Shown: positions 1 through 8,136 of the stretch, piece by piece
How positions within the stretch are numbered: position 1 is the first letter of the stretch
Layout: every line of letters starts with the position of its first letter
Source: RYN-431 sp036388295
GTDB lineage: Bacteria; Planctomycetota; Phycisphaerae; Tepidisphaerales; Tepidisphaeraceae
Direction: 5' to 3'
Assembly (NCBI GenBank): GCA_036388295.1
Contig: DASVSC010000101.1
Location: 1 to 19,102, forward strand
DNA length: 19,102 nt
Notes under the pieces: model-generated
Seen by the model: only the letters and a program-made list of their open reading frames with translations
What the model was told of the DNA's origin: nothing
The model's database searches: none
Position numbers and translations under genes: made by a program

Positions 1-1
1 G

Positions 2-2443
2 GCGGCCGCGCCGACGCCCGGCCCGACGCCCGATTCGTCGCCGGCCGCCGAGCCGCTCGCGCCGATCGATGACGACTGGATCGACAGCGAAATCGATTCG
101 CCCTCGGTCGAGATTTTCGCCGACGCAAACGCCGACGCCAAGTCCGACGTTAGAGCCGCCGAAGCCGCCCCCGCCGACACGCGCCTCGCCGACACGCGCC
201 TCGCCGAGACGGCCCCGGCGTCGGCCGCCGCCGCGGACCGTCTGCGTCCGCGCGGCGTGATCCGGCCGGTGGCGCTCCGTCCGGAAGACCGTGCCAAGAA
301 CGACCTGATCGCCAGCGTGACGCCCGCCGACGTCGACCAGGCCCGTGCCAAGGGACACAAAAAGCGCGTGCGCCGCGTGATCGCCTGCCTGGTCGGCATG
401 TTCGTGCTGATCGGCGGGGCGGCGTGGGGCGTCTGGAACTTCACGCCCCTGCGCAGCACGATCGACGCCCTGATCAGCTACGACGGCCTCGACCGCTTGG
501 CCCCCGAAGAGGCGACCGCGTTCCGCAACCGGCAGAACGAAGCGATCGTCAGCGAACAGGTGCGGCAGAACGCGGTGTCGTCGCTGCCGCCGGAGATCAA
601 AAGCCCCGGCTTCCTCAGCGACGGCCGTCAGACGCTCGACGCGATCGTGCGCGACCCGAAAGTGCGCTGGCCTGCCGATCAGCCGACCGTGCTGCGCTTG
701 CGCGTCCGCTCGGGCGATAAGGAAAACGACATCGCCCGCCTGCGCGCCCTGGCGAACACGCTGGTCGCCTCGGCGGACGGCATTCGCGCCCAGATCGGCG
801 ACCTGCGCGACCGTATTGGCGAAGACCTGCAACAGGCCGGCCAACGTAAGGTGCAGCTGGCCGATCTGAACGACCAATTGCAGGCCCTGCAGCAGGCCAG
901 GGCGAGCCGGCCGGAATTGAAAAACCTGTCGGAGCTGAACGCCGAGTTCCTGGCGGCCGAGCCGGCGCTGACGGCCATCAAATCACGTCGGCAGGAACTG
1001 GAAGCGACGGTCGAGCGCCTGAGCAAACCGATCGCCGCCCGGCCCGCCAGTGCGCCTAATGTCGACCCGATCGCCGCCGACGAAGAACTGACCAAGCTGT
1101 CGGGCGAACTGGGCAAGCTGCAGCAGTCGGTCGTGCGGCCGGAGAATACGCCGGTGGGCGCGGACGCCCGCAAGAAGCTCGACGAATCGATCGCCACATT
1201 CCAGCACGATTTGTCCTCGGCCCAGAAGCTGCGCAGCAGCCCCGAACTGGCCGCGTACGTGGAAGCGGCCAACCGCGCGTTCGGCGAATACCGCCAGCTG
1301 ATCGACATCTTCATCCGCTACCAGGAAAACCAGCTCACGCAGCTGAGCGAACTGAAATCCAAGCTGTCCGACAGCATGCAGGCGCACGCCCAGGAGCTGA
1401 TCGCCAAGGACACGGAGCTGAAAAAGCTGAAGGACGATCTGGCCATCCGCACCCGCCAGTACAACGCCGCGATGGCCAGCGGCTACGGCGACGAGGCGCG
1501 CAAGAGCGAACTGGAACTTCGCCTGCTGAAAGTGAAAGTGGCCGAGCGCGAAGACCGGCTGAAAAACGATTCGGTCAGCGGCGAAACCATGCAGGGCCTG
1601 CAGGGCGTGATCGACGGCATCGAAAAAGACCGCCGCAACGGCCGCCGGCAGTTCGACGAACGCCTGACCGCGATGCAGGCGGACTTCATGAAAAACGCCC
1701 CGGCCGTCGAGAAGCTGCCGGCCGAGCAGAAGAAGCTGGCCGAAGGGATCGAGAGCAAGCTGGCGGCGGTGAACGAAGCCCGCCGCGCCTACAACGCCGC
1801 CGCCGAGCAAGCCCAGGCCGAGCAGGCCAAAGCCGAATCGGCGTCGGCGGAACAGACGGCCGCGCTGCGGCTGAAAATCGCCGCCCGCCGCCAGGACGTG
1901 CTGGCCGCCGCGCAGGCGCGCCAAGCCGAAAACGACGAGGCCACGCGTCGCGAACAACTGACGAGCGGCCAGTCCGAACTCACCGCCATCCGCCAGCAGG
2001 AACAGGCCGCCCAGGTTCGTCTGGCCAACGCCGCCGCCGCCATCGAGGCGCAGGAGAAACAGCGTCGTACGGTCGCCCAGAGCGACACCGAACGCCAGGC
2101 CAAGGTCGCCACGCGTGACGACGTGGAAAAGCGTTTGCGCGAGGTGCAGTCGTCGATCGCCATGCGGCAGGCGCAGCTGGCGCGACTGATCGTGCCGGAC
2201 CGCAAAGTCGAAGTCATCAACATCGACGACAAGGACCGCCGCCCGCTCTACCTGGCCGGGGCCGTGAGCCTGATCGTGCTGCTGCTGGGCCTGCCGATCC
2301 TGCTGGACCTCTTGGCCCTGGCCCGCGAAGCCCACCCGCACGAGCCGCCGTCCCGCCGGGACAACGAATCGGGCGAAGGGTTCGAGCCGGTGATCGTGGA
2401 AGACGCCCCCCGTAAAGCGCTGCCGGAACCGGCATCGGTGTGA
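2..2443 (+). CDS. Membrane-anchored coiled-coil protein, polysaccharide co-polymerase-like (5' partial)
   Basis: The frame is open from the first bases of the window, so the N-terminus is missing; a GTG at 257 is in frame but is probably internal. About 813 residues are visible. The first ~85 are Pro/Ala/Asp-rich and disordered-looking, with an acidic patch and a small DTRLA repeat. A basic stretch (KKRVRR) precedes membrane segment 1 (visible residues ~125-145). About 600 residues of Glu/Gln/Ala/Lys-rich coiled coil follow, then membrane segment 2 (~749-774) and a 39-residue tail ending in PEPASV. Two membrane segments enclosing a large coiled coil is the layout of Wzz/GumC-type polysaccharide co-polymerases. 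The segment just after TM1 (VSEQVRQNAV, then LRLRVRSGDKENDIARLRALANTLV-like text) resembles their conserved start. No kinase domain is visible. The family assignment is inference; a structural or chemosensory coiled-coil protein is the alternative. The gene ends before a large inverted repeat and converges on argJ. Confidence 0.75.
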   Translation, partial: AAAPTPGPTPDSSPAAEPLAPIDDDWIDSEIDSPSVEIFADANADAKSDVRAAEAAPADTRLADTRLAETAPASAAAADRLRPRGVIRPVALRPEDRAKNDLIASVTPADVDQARAKGHKKRVRRVIACLVGMFVLIGGAAWGVWNFTPLRSTIDALISYDGLDRLAPEEATAFRNRQNEAIVSEQVRQNAVSSLPPEIKSPGFLSDGRQTLDAIVRDPKVRWPADQPTVLRLRVRSGDKENDIARLRALANTLVASADGIRAQIGDLRDRIGEDLQQAGQRKVQLADLNDQLQALQQARASRPELKNLSELNAEFLAAEPALTAIKSRRQELEATVERLSKPIAARPASAPNVDPIAADEELTKLSGELGKLQQSVVRPENTPVGADARKKLDESIATFQHDLSSAQKLRSSPELAAYVEAANRAFGEYRQLIDIFIRYQENQLTQLSELKSKLSDSMQAHAQELIAKDTELKKLKDDLAIRTRQYNAAMASGYGDEARKSELELRLLKVKVAEREDRLKNDSVSGETMQGLQGVIDGIEKDRRNGRRQFDERLTAMQADFMKNAPAVEKLPAEQKKLAEGIESKLAAVNEARRAYNAAAEQAQAEQAKAESASAEQTAALRLKIAARRQDVLAAAQARQAENDEATRREQLTSGQSELTAIRQQEQAAQVRLANAAAAIEAQEKQRRTVAQSDTERQAKVATRDDVEKRLREVQSSIAMRQAQLARLIVPDRKVEVINIDDKDRRPLYLAGAVSLIVLLLGLPILLDLLALAREAHPHEPPSRRDNESGEGFEPVIVEDAPRKALPEPASV

Positions 2444-2477
2444 ACGTTCCGGCGTCCCTGTAGCGCCGCCTCTGGTC

Positions 2478-2617
2478 CCCTCTCCCGGTATGGCCGGGAG
2501 AGGGTTAGGGTGAGGGCCGCGACAGGGCCTGTTCAAACGTCGGCCGGTGTTCGCTTCGAGAATGTCTTCCGTCGACGGCCCTCACCCCAGCCCTCTCCCG
2601 GCCATACCGGGAGAGGG
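2478..2617. repeat. Long inverted repeat of compound hairpins between convergent genes
   Basis: Two 42-bp arms, 2478-2519 and 2576-2617, are inverted copies with two mismatches and a 56-bp spacer. Each arm is itself a hairpin (CCCTCTCCCGG, TATGG, CCGGGAGAGGG) followed by GGGTGAGGGCCG. It lies between the co-polymerase-like gene (+) and argJ (-), which converge here, so it could stop transcription in both directions, although no T-run is obvious. The rest of 2444-2707 holds nothing else that I can recognise. Confidence 0.85.
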
Positions 2618-2707
2618 AGCAAGAGGCCGGGACGCCAAACGGCGGGCTGCTCCAGTCGCAGCAGGTAGGGTGGTATTCATCCCATTATGGGACCGAACGT
2701 CGGTGCG

Positions 2708-3922
2708 TTACGTGTGATAGTCCGCGTTGATCGTCACGTACTCTTTCGAAAAATCGCACGTCCAGACGGTCGCCTCCGCGGTGCCGAGGCCGCAGTGCAG
2801 GTCGGCTAGCACCTGCTTGTCCTTAAGCCGTTCGCTGACGGCCGCGGCGTCGAAGGGCAGCGGCTTTCCGTTGCGGTAGACGACGGTGCCGGCCAGCTTC
2901 AGCTTCGACTTGTCCGGGTTGAACTTCGCCCCGCACATGCCGGCGGCGCTGACGATGCGGCCCCAGTTCGGGTCATTGCCGTGCATCGCGCATTTCACCA
3001 GCGGGCTGTCGGCGATGGCGCGGGCGATTTTGCGCGCGTCGAGGTCGCTGGCGGCCGCGCGCACGCGGACGGTCACGGTCTTGGTCGCCCCTTCGCCGTC
3101 GGCGGCGATCTGCTGCGCTAGCGACGTCGTCACGTCGTCCAGTGCCGCCAGCCATTTCTTCCGATCGGCCGCGGACGTGAGCCGCGCTTCGCTGTAGCCG
3201 CTGGCCATCAGCACGGCGGTGTCGTTCGTGCTCATGTGATTGTCGATGGTGACGCAGTTGAAGCTGCGGTCGACCGTCTGCTTGAGCAGGGTGCGCAACA
3301 CCGCCGACGGCACCACGGCGTCGGTCAGCAGGAACGCCAGCATCGTCGCCTGCGGGGCGGTGGCGCCACTGACTTTCATGTCGGGCCCGATCATGCCGGC
3401 CCCTTTGCAGATGCCGGTGAGCGTCACTTTCTTGCCGCCGATGCGCACGGTGGCGGCGGCAAACTTGCGCCGGGTGTCGGTCGTCAGAATGCTGTCGGTG
3501 AAGGCCAGCGCGTGTGCTTCGGTGTCGCCCAAATCGGCGGCGGCGGCGCGGACGCCGGCGCAGACCCTGTCCATCGGCAGCGGATGGCCGATGATGCCGG
3601 TGCTGCTGGGCAGGAACAGGTCGCCGTCCACCTGCGTCAACTGCGCGGCCAGCATGCACATGCGTTCGGCGTCGTCGATGCCCTGCTCGCCGGTGCAGGC
3701 GTTGGCGTTGCCGCTGTTGAGGACGACGCCCTTGAGCACGCCGGTGCGGATGTGCTTACGCCCGACAACGATCGGGGCGGCGAAGACCTTGTTCGTGGTG
3801 AACGCCGCCGCGGCGGTCGCGAACTCCTCGGCCACCAGCAGGCCGACGTCGTTCTTCTTCGACTGCTTAATGCCAGCGGCCACGCCGTTGGCCACGAACC
3901 CTTTTGCGGACAGCAGATGCAT
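2708..3922 (-). CDS. argJ: Bifunctional ornithine acetyltransferase / N-acetylglutamate synthase
   Basis: ArgJ moves the acetyl group from N-acetylornithine to glutamate in the cyclic arginine pathway; bifunctional forms can also use acetyl-CoA. The 404-residue protein has the family landmarks: FTTNKVFAAP near residue 41, NSGNANACTG (~69-78), SSTGIIG (~106-112), TGICKGAGMIGPDM (~169-182), the autoproteolytic ATML at 192-195 with Thr193 as the expected N-terminal nucleophile of the beta chain, NHMSTNDT (~228-235), GNDPNWGRI and the C-terminal YVTINADYHT. Nine residues (KVSGATAPQ, 183-191) sit between GPDM and ATML, where family members I know read straight through (GMI-P-MATML). I chose the ATG at 3922 because GGAAGGAG lies 7 bases upstream; the frame stays open further upstream (to 4024) but without homology. 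It stands alone, without argB, argC or argD nearby. Mono- versus bifunctional activity cannot be read from the sequence. Confidence 0.96.
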   Translation of the reverse strand: MHLLSAKGFVANGVAAGIKQSKKNDVGLLVAEEFATAAAAFTTNKVFAAPIVVGRKHIRTGVLKGVVLNSGNANACTGEQGIDDAERMCMLAAQLTQVDGDLFLPSSTGIIGHPLPMDRVCAGVRAAAADLGDTEAHALAFTDSILTTDTRRKFAAATVRIGGKKVTLTGICKGAGMIGPDMKVSGATAPQATMLAFLLTDAVVPSAVLRTLLKQTVDRSFNCVTIDNHMSTNDTAVLMASGYSEARLTSAADRKKWLAALDDVTTSLAQQIAADGEGATKTVTVRVRAAASDLDARKIARAIADSPLVKCAMHGNDPNWGRIVSAAGMCGAKFNPDKSKLKLAGTVVYRNGKPLPFDAAAVSERLKDKQVLADLHCGLGTAEATVWTCDFSKEYVTINADYHT

Positions 3923-3929
3923 CGAATGA

Positions 3930-3937
3930 CTCCTTCC
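3930..3937 (-). promoter_or_regulatory. argJ ribosome binding site
   Basis: GGAAGGAG on the minus strand, 7 bases before the ATG at 3922. It decides the argJ start over the in-frame upstream extension to 4024. Confidence 0.8.
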
Positions 3938-4011
3938 GCGCAGTGCGCGTGCCGAAGGGTAACGCATCAATGGAGCGACGCCAGCGCGATGGTGGCGGTC
4001 GACATTCTGCC

Positions 4012-4067
4012 GTAGGGCGGGCACTGTCCGCCGTTTTCCGCCCGGCGGCGGGCAGTGCCCGCCCTAC
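4012..4067. repeat. GC-rich inverted repeat between divergent genes
   Basis: 22-bp arms 4012-4033 and 4046-4067 (GTAGGGCGGGCACTG..., one mismatch) enclose a 12-bp loop. It lies in the divergent gap between argJ and the GH127 gene, so it cannot serve both as a 3' terminator. It is more likely a dispersed palindromic repeat of the genome. Confidence 0.85.
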
Positions 4068-4147
4068 ACGAACGGTTGAATGAGGGATGAGGACCGGAAC
4101 GGCCTGATCTGATACGCTTAACGGTCCAACGATCTTCAGGAGCGCGT

Positions 4148-6241
4148 ATGCTGGTAGCGTCCGGAATCCCCGTCCTGTCTCTTCTGATCGGTGCGCTGTG
4201 TGCCGCCGTCTGCTGTGCCCAGACGACCGCACCAGCGGCCGTGTCGCTGACGAAAGACTATCCCGTTCAGCCCGTGCCGTTCACTGACGTGCGGTTGACC
4301 GATTCATTCTGGGCCCCGCGCATCGGAATCAATCGGGCGGTGACGATCCCGCACGCGTTCGAGAAGTGCGAGCAGACCGGCCGCATGGACAACTTCGACC
4401 GCGCGGCCGCCGCCCTGCGCGGCGAAGACGTGAAGGACAAGACGCCGCCGGGTTTCCCGTTCGACGACACCGATATTTACAAAGTCCTCGAAGGCGCGGC
4501 CTACACGCTGAGCGTGCAGCCCGACCCGAAGCTCAAGGCATATCTCGACGGCCTCATCGCCAAGATCGCCGCCGCGCAGGAGCCGGACGGCTACCTGTTC
4601 ACCGCCCGCACGATCGACCCGGCCAACCCGCACAAATGGGCTGGCCCGCAGCGGTGGGTCAACGAGCGTGACCTCAGCCACGAGCTGTACAACCTCGGCC
4701 ACCTGTACGAAGCGGCCGTCGCGCATTACCGGGCCACCGGCGAGCGGTCGCTGCTGAACGTCGCGATCAAGACGGCCGACCTGCTCGACCGCACCTTCGG
4801 CCCCGGCAAGCAGTCGATCTGGCCCGGCCATCAGATCGTGGAAATGGGTTTGGTGAAGCTCGCCCGTGCGACCGGCGACGACCGCTACCTGCGGCTGGCG
4901 AAGTTCATGCTCGACCAGCACGGCCCTGACGGCGGGCGCGGCGCGGGCAAGGAATATAATCAGTCGCATCAGTGGATCCGTGACCAGACCACGGCCGTGG
5001 GCCATGCGGTGCGGGCGACGTACATGTACAGCGGCATCGCCGACGTGGCCGCGCTGACGGACGACGCCGCGTACCTGCGCGCCATCGACGCCGTCTGGGC
5101 CAACTGCGTCGGCCGTAAGCTTTACATCACCGGCGGCATCGGCGCGAAACACCAGGGCGAGGCGTTCGGAAAAGATTACGAACTGCCGAACCTGACGGCC
5201 TACAACGAAACGTGCGCCGCGATCGGGAACGTCTACTGGAACCACCGCCTGTTCCTGCTGCACGGCGACGCCAAGTACATCGACGTGATGGAACGCTCGC
5301 TCTACAACGGCCTGATCAGCGGCGTGTCGCTCGACGGCCGCACGTTCTTCTACCCCAACCCGCTGGAATCGGCCGGCGACGTGAAGCGCAGCGAATGGTT
5401 CGGCTGCGCCTGCTGCCCCGGCAACATCACGCGCTTCATGGCGTCGCTGCCCGGCTACGTCTACGCCCACCACGCCGATACCGCGTACGTCAATCTTTTC
5501 GTCAGCGGCCGGGCGAAGGTGAATGTCGCCGGGCAGGACGTCGAACTGATGCAGGAGACGCACTACCCCTGGCAGGGCGATGTGAAGCTGACCGTGAACC
5601 CGGCCAAGGCGGCCACGTTTGCGGTCGCCCTGCGCGTCCCCGGCTGGGCGCGCGGCGAACCGGTGCCGAGCGATTTATACCGTTACGCGAACGCCGACAA
5701 AGAGGCCGTCGCAGAGGCCGACACAGAGGCCGTCGCGGAGGCGGTGTCGCTGAAGGTCAATGGCGAACCGATGCCGCTCACGACGGAGAAGGGGTACGCG
5801 ATCATCCGCCGCGCGTGGAAAACGGGCGACGTCGTCGAATTGTCACTGCCGATGCCGGTGCGGCGCGTGCTGGCCAATGACAAGGTCGCCGCCGACCGCG
5901 GCCGGGTGGCGATCGAACGGGGGCCGATCGTGTACTGCGCCGAAGGCGTCGACAACGCCGGCGACAGCGTACGCAGCCTGGTGCTGCCCGACGCGGCGGG
6001 GCTGACGCCGGCGTTCAAGCCCGACCTGCTCGGCGGCGTAACCGTGCTGCAGGGAACGGCCACGGCGGTGAAGAACGGCGTCACACAGACCGAGCGGCCG
6101 CTGACACTGATCCCGTACGCCACCTGGGCCAACCGCGGCGATCACGAAATGACGGTGTGGCTACCACGTACGCCGCAGGCCGTCACAACCCGGCCGGCTG
6201 CCGCGCGGGAGAAGAACGAGTTCGAAGCCGCGCGGCCGTAG
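4148..6241 (+). CDS. Secreted GH127 beta-L-arabinofuranosidase-family glycoside hydrolase
   Basis: The family (formerly DUF1680) removes non-reducing beta-L-arabinofuranosyl units from plant-type glycans. The 697-residue protein starts with a signal peptide (residues 1-24, ending VCCAQ). Catalytic-domain landmarks follow: DTDIYKVLEGAAY (~107-119), GHLYEAAVAHY (~184-194), YITGGIG (326-332), LPNLTAYNETCA (~346-357) and FGCACCPGN (418-426). By alignment to characterised HypBA1, Glu338 would be the acid/base, Cys422 the nucleophile, and Glu354, Cys356, Cys422 and Cys423 the zinc ligands; all are present. A beta-rich C-terminal part follows. Residues ~519-534 carry a low-complexity two-copy repeat (EAVAEADT, EAVAEAVS). 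The ATG is preceded by AGGAG about 6 bases upstream. Exact substrate is unknown; GH127 relatives include other specificities. It is a single-gene unit converging on the PQQ dehydrogenase gene. Confidence 0.93.
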   Translation: MLVASGIPVLSLLIGALCAAVCCAQTTAPAAVSLTKDYPVQPVPFTDVRLTDSFWAPRIGINRAVTIPHAFEKCEQTGRMDNFDRAAAALRGEDVKDKTPPGFPFDDTDIYKVLEGAAYTLSVQPDPKLKAYLDGLIAKIAAAQEPDGYLFTARTIDPANPHKWAGPQRWVNERDLSHELYNLGHLYEAAVAHYRATGERSLLNVAIKTADLLDRTFGPGKQSIWPGHQIVEMGLVKLARATGDDRYLRLAKFMLDQHGPDGGRGAGKEYNQSHQWIRDQTTAVGHAVRATYMYSGIADVAALTDDAAYLRAIDAVWANCVGRKLYITGGIGAKHQGEAFGKDYELPNLTAYNETCAAIGNVYWNHRLFLLHGDAKYIDVMERSLYNGLISGVSLDGRTFFYPNPLESAGDVKRSEWFGCACCPGNITRFMASLPGYVYAHHADTAYVNLFVSGRAKVNVAGQDVELMQETHYPWQGDVKLTVNPAKAATFAVALRVPGWARGEPVPSDLYRYANADKEAVAEADTEAVAEAVSLKVNGEPMPLTTEKGYAIIRRAWKTGDVVELSLPMPVRRVLANDKVAADRGRVAIERGPIVYCAEGVDNAGDSVRSLVLPDAAGLTPAFKPDLLGGVTVLQGTATAVKNGVTQTERPLTLIPYATWANRGDHEMTVWLPRTPQAVTTRPAAAREKNEFEAARP

Positions 6242-6256
6242 TGAAAGTGTGTCGCT

Positions 6257-6497
6257 TCTCCCCCTCCCCTTGAGGGAGGGGGCGGGGGGAGGGGTTCGAG
6301 CGGAAGGTGGCGCAACACGCCGCTCAAAACCCCTACCCTGTAGCGACGCGGTTTTGGCCGTCAAGTTTGGGTGGCAAGGCTTGTACTCAAGCCTTGGCAT
6401 GTCGCCAGAAGACAAGGCTTGAGTACAAGCCTTGCCACCCAAGCCATCGCTACCTTAAAGGCCGCGGGGCGCTAAATCTCCCCTCAAAGGGGAGGGG
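6257..6497. repeat. Nested inverted repeats, outer pair
   Basis: CCCCTCCCCTTGAGGG near 6261-6276 and CCCTCAAAGGGGAGGGG near 6481-6497 are inverted copies with one extra base. They enclose the separate 30-bp palindrome at 6367-6442. The left copy continues into a G-run (GGGGGCGGGGGGAGGGG) at about 6274-6294. The whole gap lies between the convergent GH127 and PQQ dehydrogenase genes and could form a large stem that stops transcription from both sides. Confidence 0.65.
6367..6442. repeat. Palindromic repeat family A, copy 1
   Basis: Perfect 30-bp inverted arms 6367-6396 and 6413-6442, with a 16-bp spacer. Each arm contains GGGTGGCAAGGCTTGTACTC followed by AAGCCTTG, so each arm also holds an internal partial palindrome (CAAGGCTTG...CAAGCCTTG). 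The same arms recur at 8137-8208 on the other side of the PQQ dehydrogenase gene, with an unrelated spacer. Confidence 0.92.
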
Positions 6498-6507
6498 ACC
6501 AGAGACG

Positions 6508-7992
6508 TCATCGAGTGATCGTCCGCCGTCGCAGCGCGAACGCACCCATCGCCATCAGTGTCATCGCCGTTCCCGGTTCCGGCACCAGCATGCGGACGAT
6601 GCCGTCCTGTTTGTTCAGGACGTACAGGTTTCCCGCCGCGTCCTGGCCGAGGCGCAGGTCGACGCGGGTGGCGGTCACGCCGCTGGTTTCATTGATGATC
6701 TGCAGCAGCGTTTTGCTGGTCGCGCCGTCTTCGGTCAGGCGAAGTTCCGACAATGCGGCCTGACCGCCGAAGACGGTGTCGGCGTCGGTGTAGAAGATTC
6801 GGCCGTTCTGCAGGTCGCCGAAGACGTACTTGCCCGTCAGGGCGGGGATCATGTTGCCGCGGTAGACGAAGCCGCCGCTGACGGCCGATCCTTCGTCGTG
6901 GTCGTATTCGACCATCGGCAGGGTGTAGAGCGGGTTGTCCGGGTTCGGCGGGAAGGCGACGGTGCCGCTGTTGACGTAATCGAAGCGGCCTTCGCGTTCG
7001 CCCCAGCCGTAGTTCGCGCCGTTGGTGATTACGTCGATTTCTTCGATTTTGCCCTGTCCGACGTCGCCGGCGTACATTTTCTGGTTCCCGCCGCGGTCCC
7101 AGCTGAAGCGTTGCGGGTTGCGGAAGCCGACCGCGTAGATTTCGGCGCGGGTGTTGGCGTTTCCGTCGGCAGCAAAGACGTTGCCCGCCGCGATGCCGTA
7201 TTTGCTGCCCGGGCCGTCCATGCCGAGCGGGTTGATGCGCAGGATTTTGCCCATCAGGGAGTTGTTGTTTTGTGCGACGCCGAACGGGTCGCCACTGCCG
7301 CCACTGTCGCCCTGGCTGATGTAGAGCAGGCCGTAATCGGCTTGGCCGGGGGCGGCGTTGGGGTTGAAGCCGACCTGGCCGCCGTTGTGGTTCGTGCCCG
7401 GCCGGGCGATGCGCATGACCTCACGCGGCGATCCGCTCGGGGTGAACGTGTTGCTGAGCGGCGTGCTGGTGGTGAACTCATAAACCACTTCGTCGTGCGT
7501 ACGCTGGCCGGCGACCTGCGAATCGGGCGTGGTGCCGCTGTTGTTGGTGCTCAGCGCGACGTACAGCTTGCCGTAGCCCGCTGTGCCGACTTGGGTGAAC
7601 TGCGGGTGGAACGCCACGGTGCTGGCACCGCGTTCCTGATTGTCATTGAGCAGTCCCAGGCCGCTGGTGGCCAGGTTCAGGTACGGCGTCGACACGCCCG
7701 CGCTGATCGAATAAATCGGCCCGCGCTGGTCCATGACGAAGAACCGGCCGTCGGGCGACACGCTGGCGCTGTTGAGCCGGGCCCGGGCGTTATTGCTGTT
7801 AGGCACGGTGGCGACGTCGGCAATGCCGACGAGCGCGCCTTGCGCGATGCCGTTGGGAAACGGATTATTGGCGACCGTCCCGGGCGTCTGCGCCGACGCC
7901 ATGGCAGCGGTCAATACCGTTCCGAGGAAGGTGCCGCGAAGCACTTTGGTCGACAAAGATACCGTCCGCGGACTGAAAATATTACGTCGCAT
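6508..7992 (-). CDS. Secreted PQQ-dependent sugar dehydrogenase-like (GSDH/sorbosone dehydrogenase family) PEP-CTERM protein
   Basis: The protein has 494 residues. An N-terminal signal peptide (hydrophobic ~18-35, ASAQ) leads to a beta-propeller of the glucose/sorbosone dehydrogenase family. Visible family motifs: DGRFFVMDQRGPIY (81-94), NHNGGQVGFNP (201-211, His202 matching the catalytic His of soluble glucose dehydrogenase), LLYISQGDSGG (222-232), LMGKILRINP (246-255), GFRNPQRFSWD (289-299), NYGWGEREG (327-335) and SGGFVYRG (372-379). The C-terminus is a PEP-CTERM signal (VPEPGTAMTLM, then hydrophobic, then RRR, 470-490), predicting processing by an exosortase and retention at the envelope. 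The ATG has GGAGGAGG about 4 bases upstream. Family members oxidise sugar alcohols or aldoses with PQQ, but the substrate here is unknown and some homologues are uncharacterised. It converges on the GH127 gene. Confidence 0.9.
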   Translation of the reverse strand: MRRNIFSPRTVSLSTKVLRGTFLGTVLTAAMASAQTPGTVANNPFPNGIAQGALVGIADVATVPNSNNARARLNSASVSPDGRFFVMDQRGPIYSISAGVSTPYLNLATSGLGLLNDNQERGASTVAFHPQFTQVGTAGYGKLYVALSTNNSGTTPDSQVAGQRTHDEVVYEFTTSTPLSNTFTPSGSPREVMRIARPGTNHNGGQVGFNPNAAPGQADYGLLYISQGDSGGSGDPFGVAQNNNSLMGKILRINPLGMDGPGSKYGIAAGNVFAADGNANTRAEIYAVGFRNPQRFSWDRGGNQKMYAGDVGQGKIEEIDVITNGANYGWGEREGRFDYVNSGTVAFPPNPDNPLYTLPMVEYDHDEGSAVSGGFVYRGNMIPALTGKYVFGDLQNGRIFYTDADTVFGGQAALSELRLTEDGATSKTLLQIINETSGVTATRVDLRLGQDAAGNLYVLNKQDGIVRMLVPEPGTAMTLMAMGAFALRRRTITR

Positions 7993-8045
7993 ACGCCTCC
8001 TCCGAGCTAGCCATGGTGGGACGCCCCGGGAAGAGGCGATGCCGT

Positions 8046-8075
8046 AGCCTAGCCCCGTGAAGGCAAGGACGTCAA
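8046..8075 (-). promoter_or_regulatory. Candidate sigma-70 promoter for the PQQ dehydrogenase gene
   Basis: On the minus strand, TTGACG (8070-8075) is 18 bases from TAGGCT (8046-8051), giving a start near 8038 and a leader of about 45 nt containing the strong ribosome binding site. The -10 is a weak match. Confidence 0.4.
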
Positions 8076-8136
8076 CGAAGCATGGGCGTCATGCGTTTAC
8101 AAAAAATTGACTGATTTATAGCTTTGGCGCGCCATC

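Noticed and set aside
69..260. 63-codon open frame at the left edge
   Set aside because: The overlapping frame from base 2 is open into the coiled-coil protein and encodes its acidic N-terminal region; this one is an out-of-frame Pro/Arg-rich shadow.
983..2536. Long minus-strand open frame (517 codons) opposite the co-polymerase-like gene
   Set aside because: Typical antisense shadow in GC-rich DNA; the plus-strand protein has coherent membrane and coiled-coil features, the antisense one none.
4304..5563. 419-codon minus-strand open frame opposite the GH127 gene
   Set aside because: Shadow of a gene whose catalytic residues are all identifiable.
6307..8010. 567-codon plus-strand open frame opposite the PQQ dehydrogenase gene
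   Set aside because: It runs through the palindromic repeat and opposite a gene with clear family motifs.
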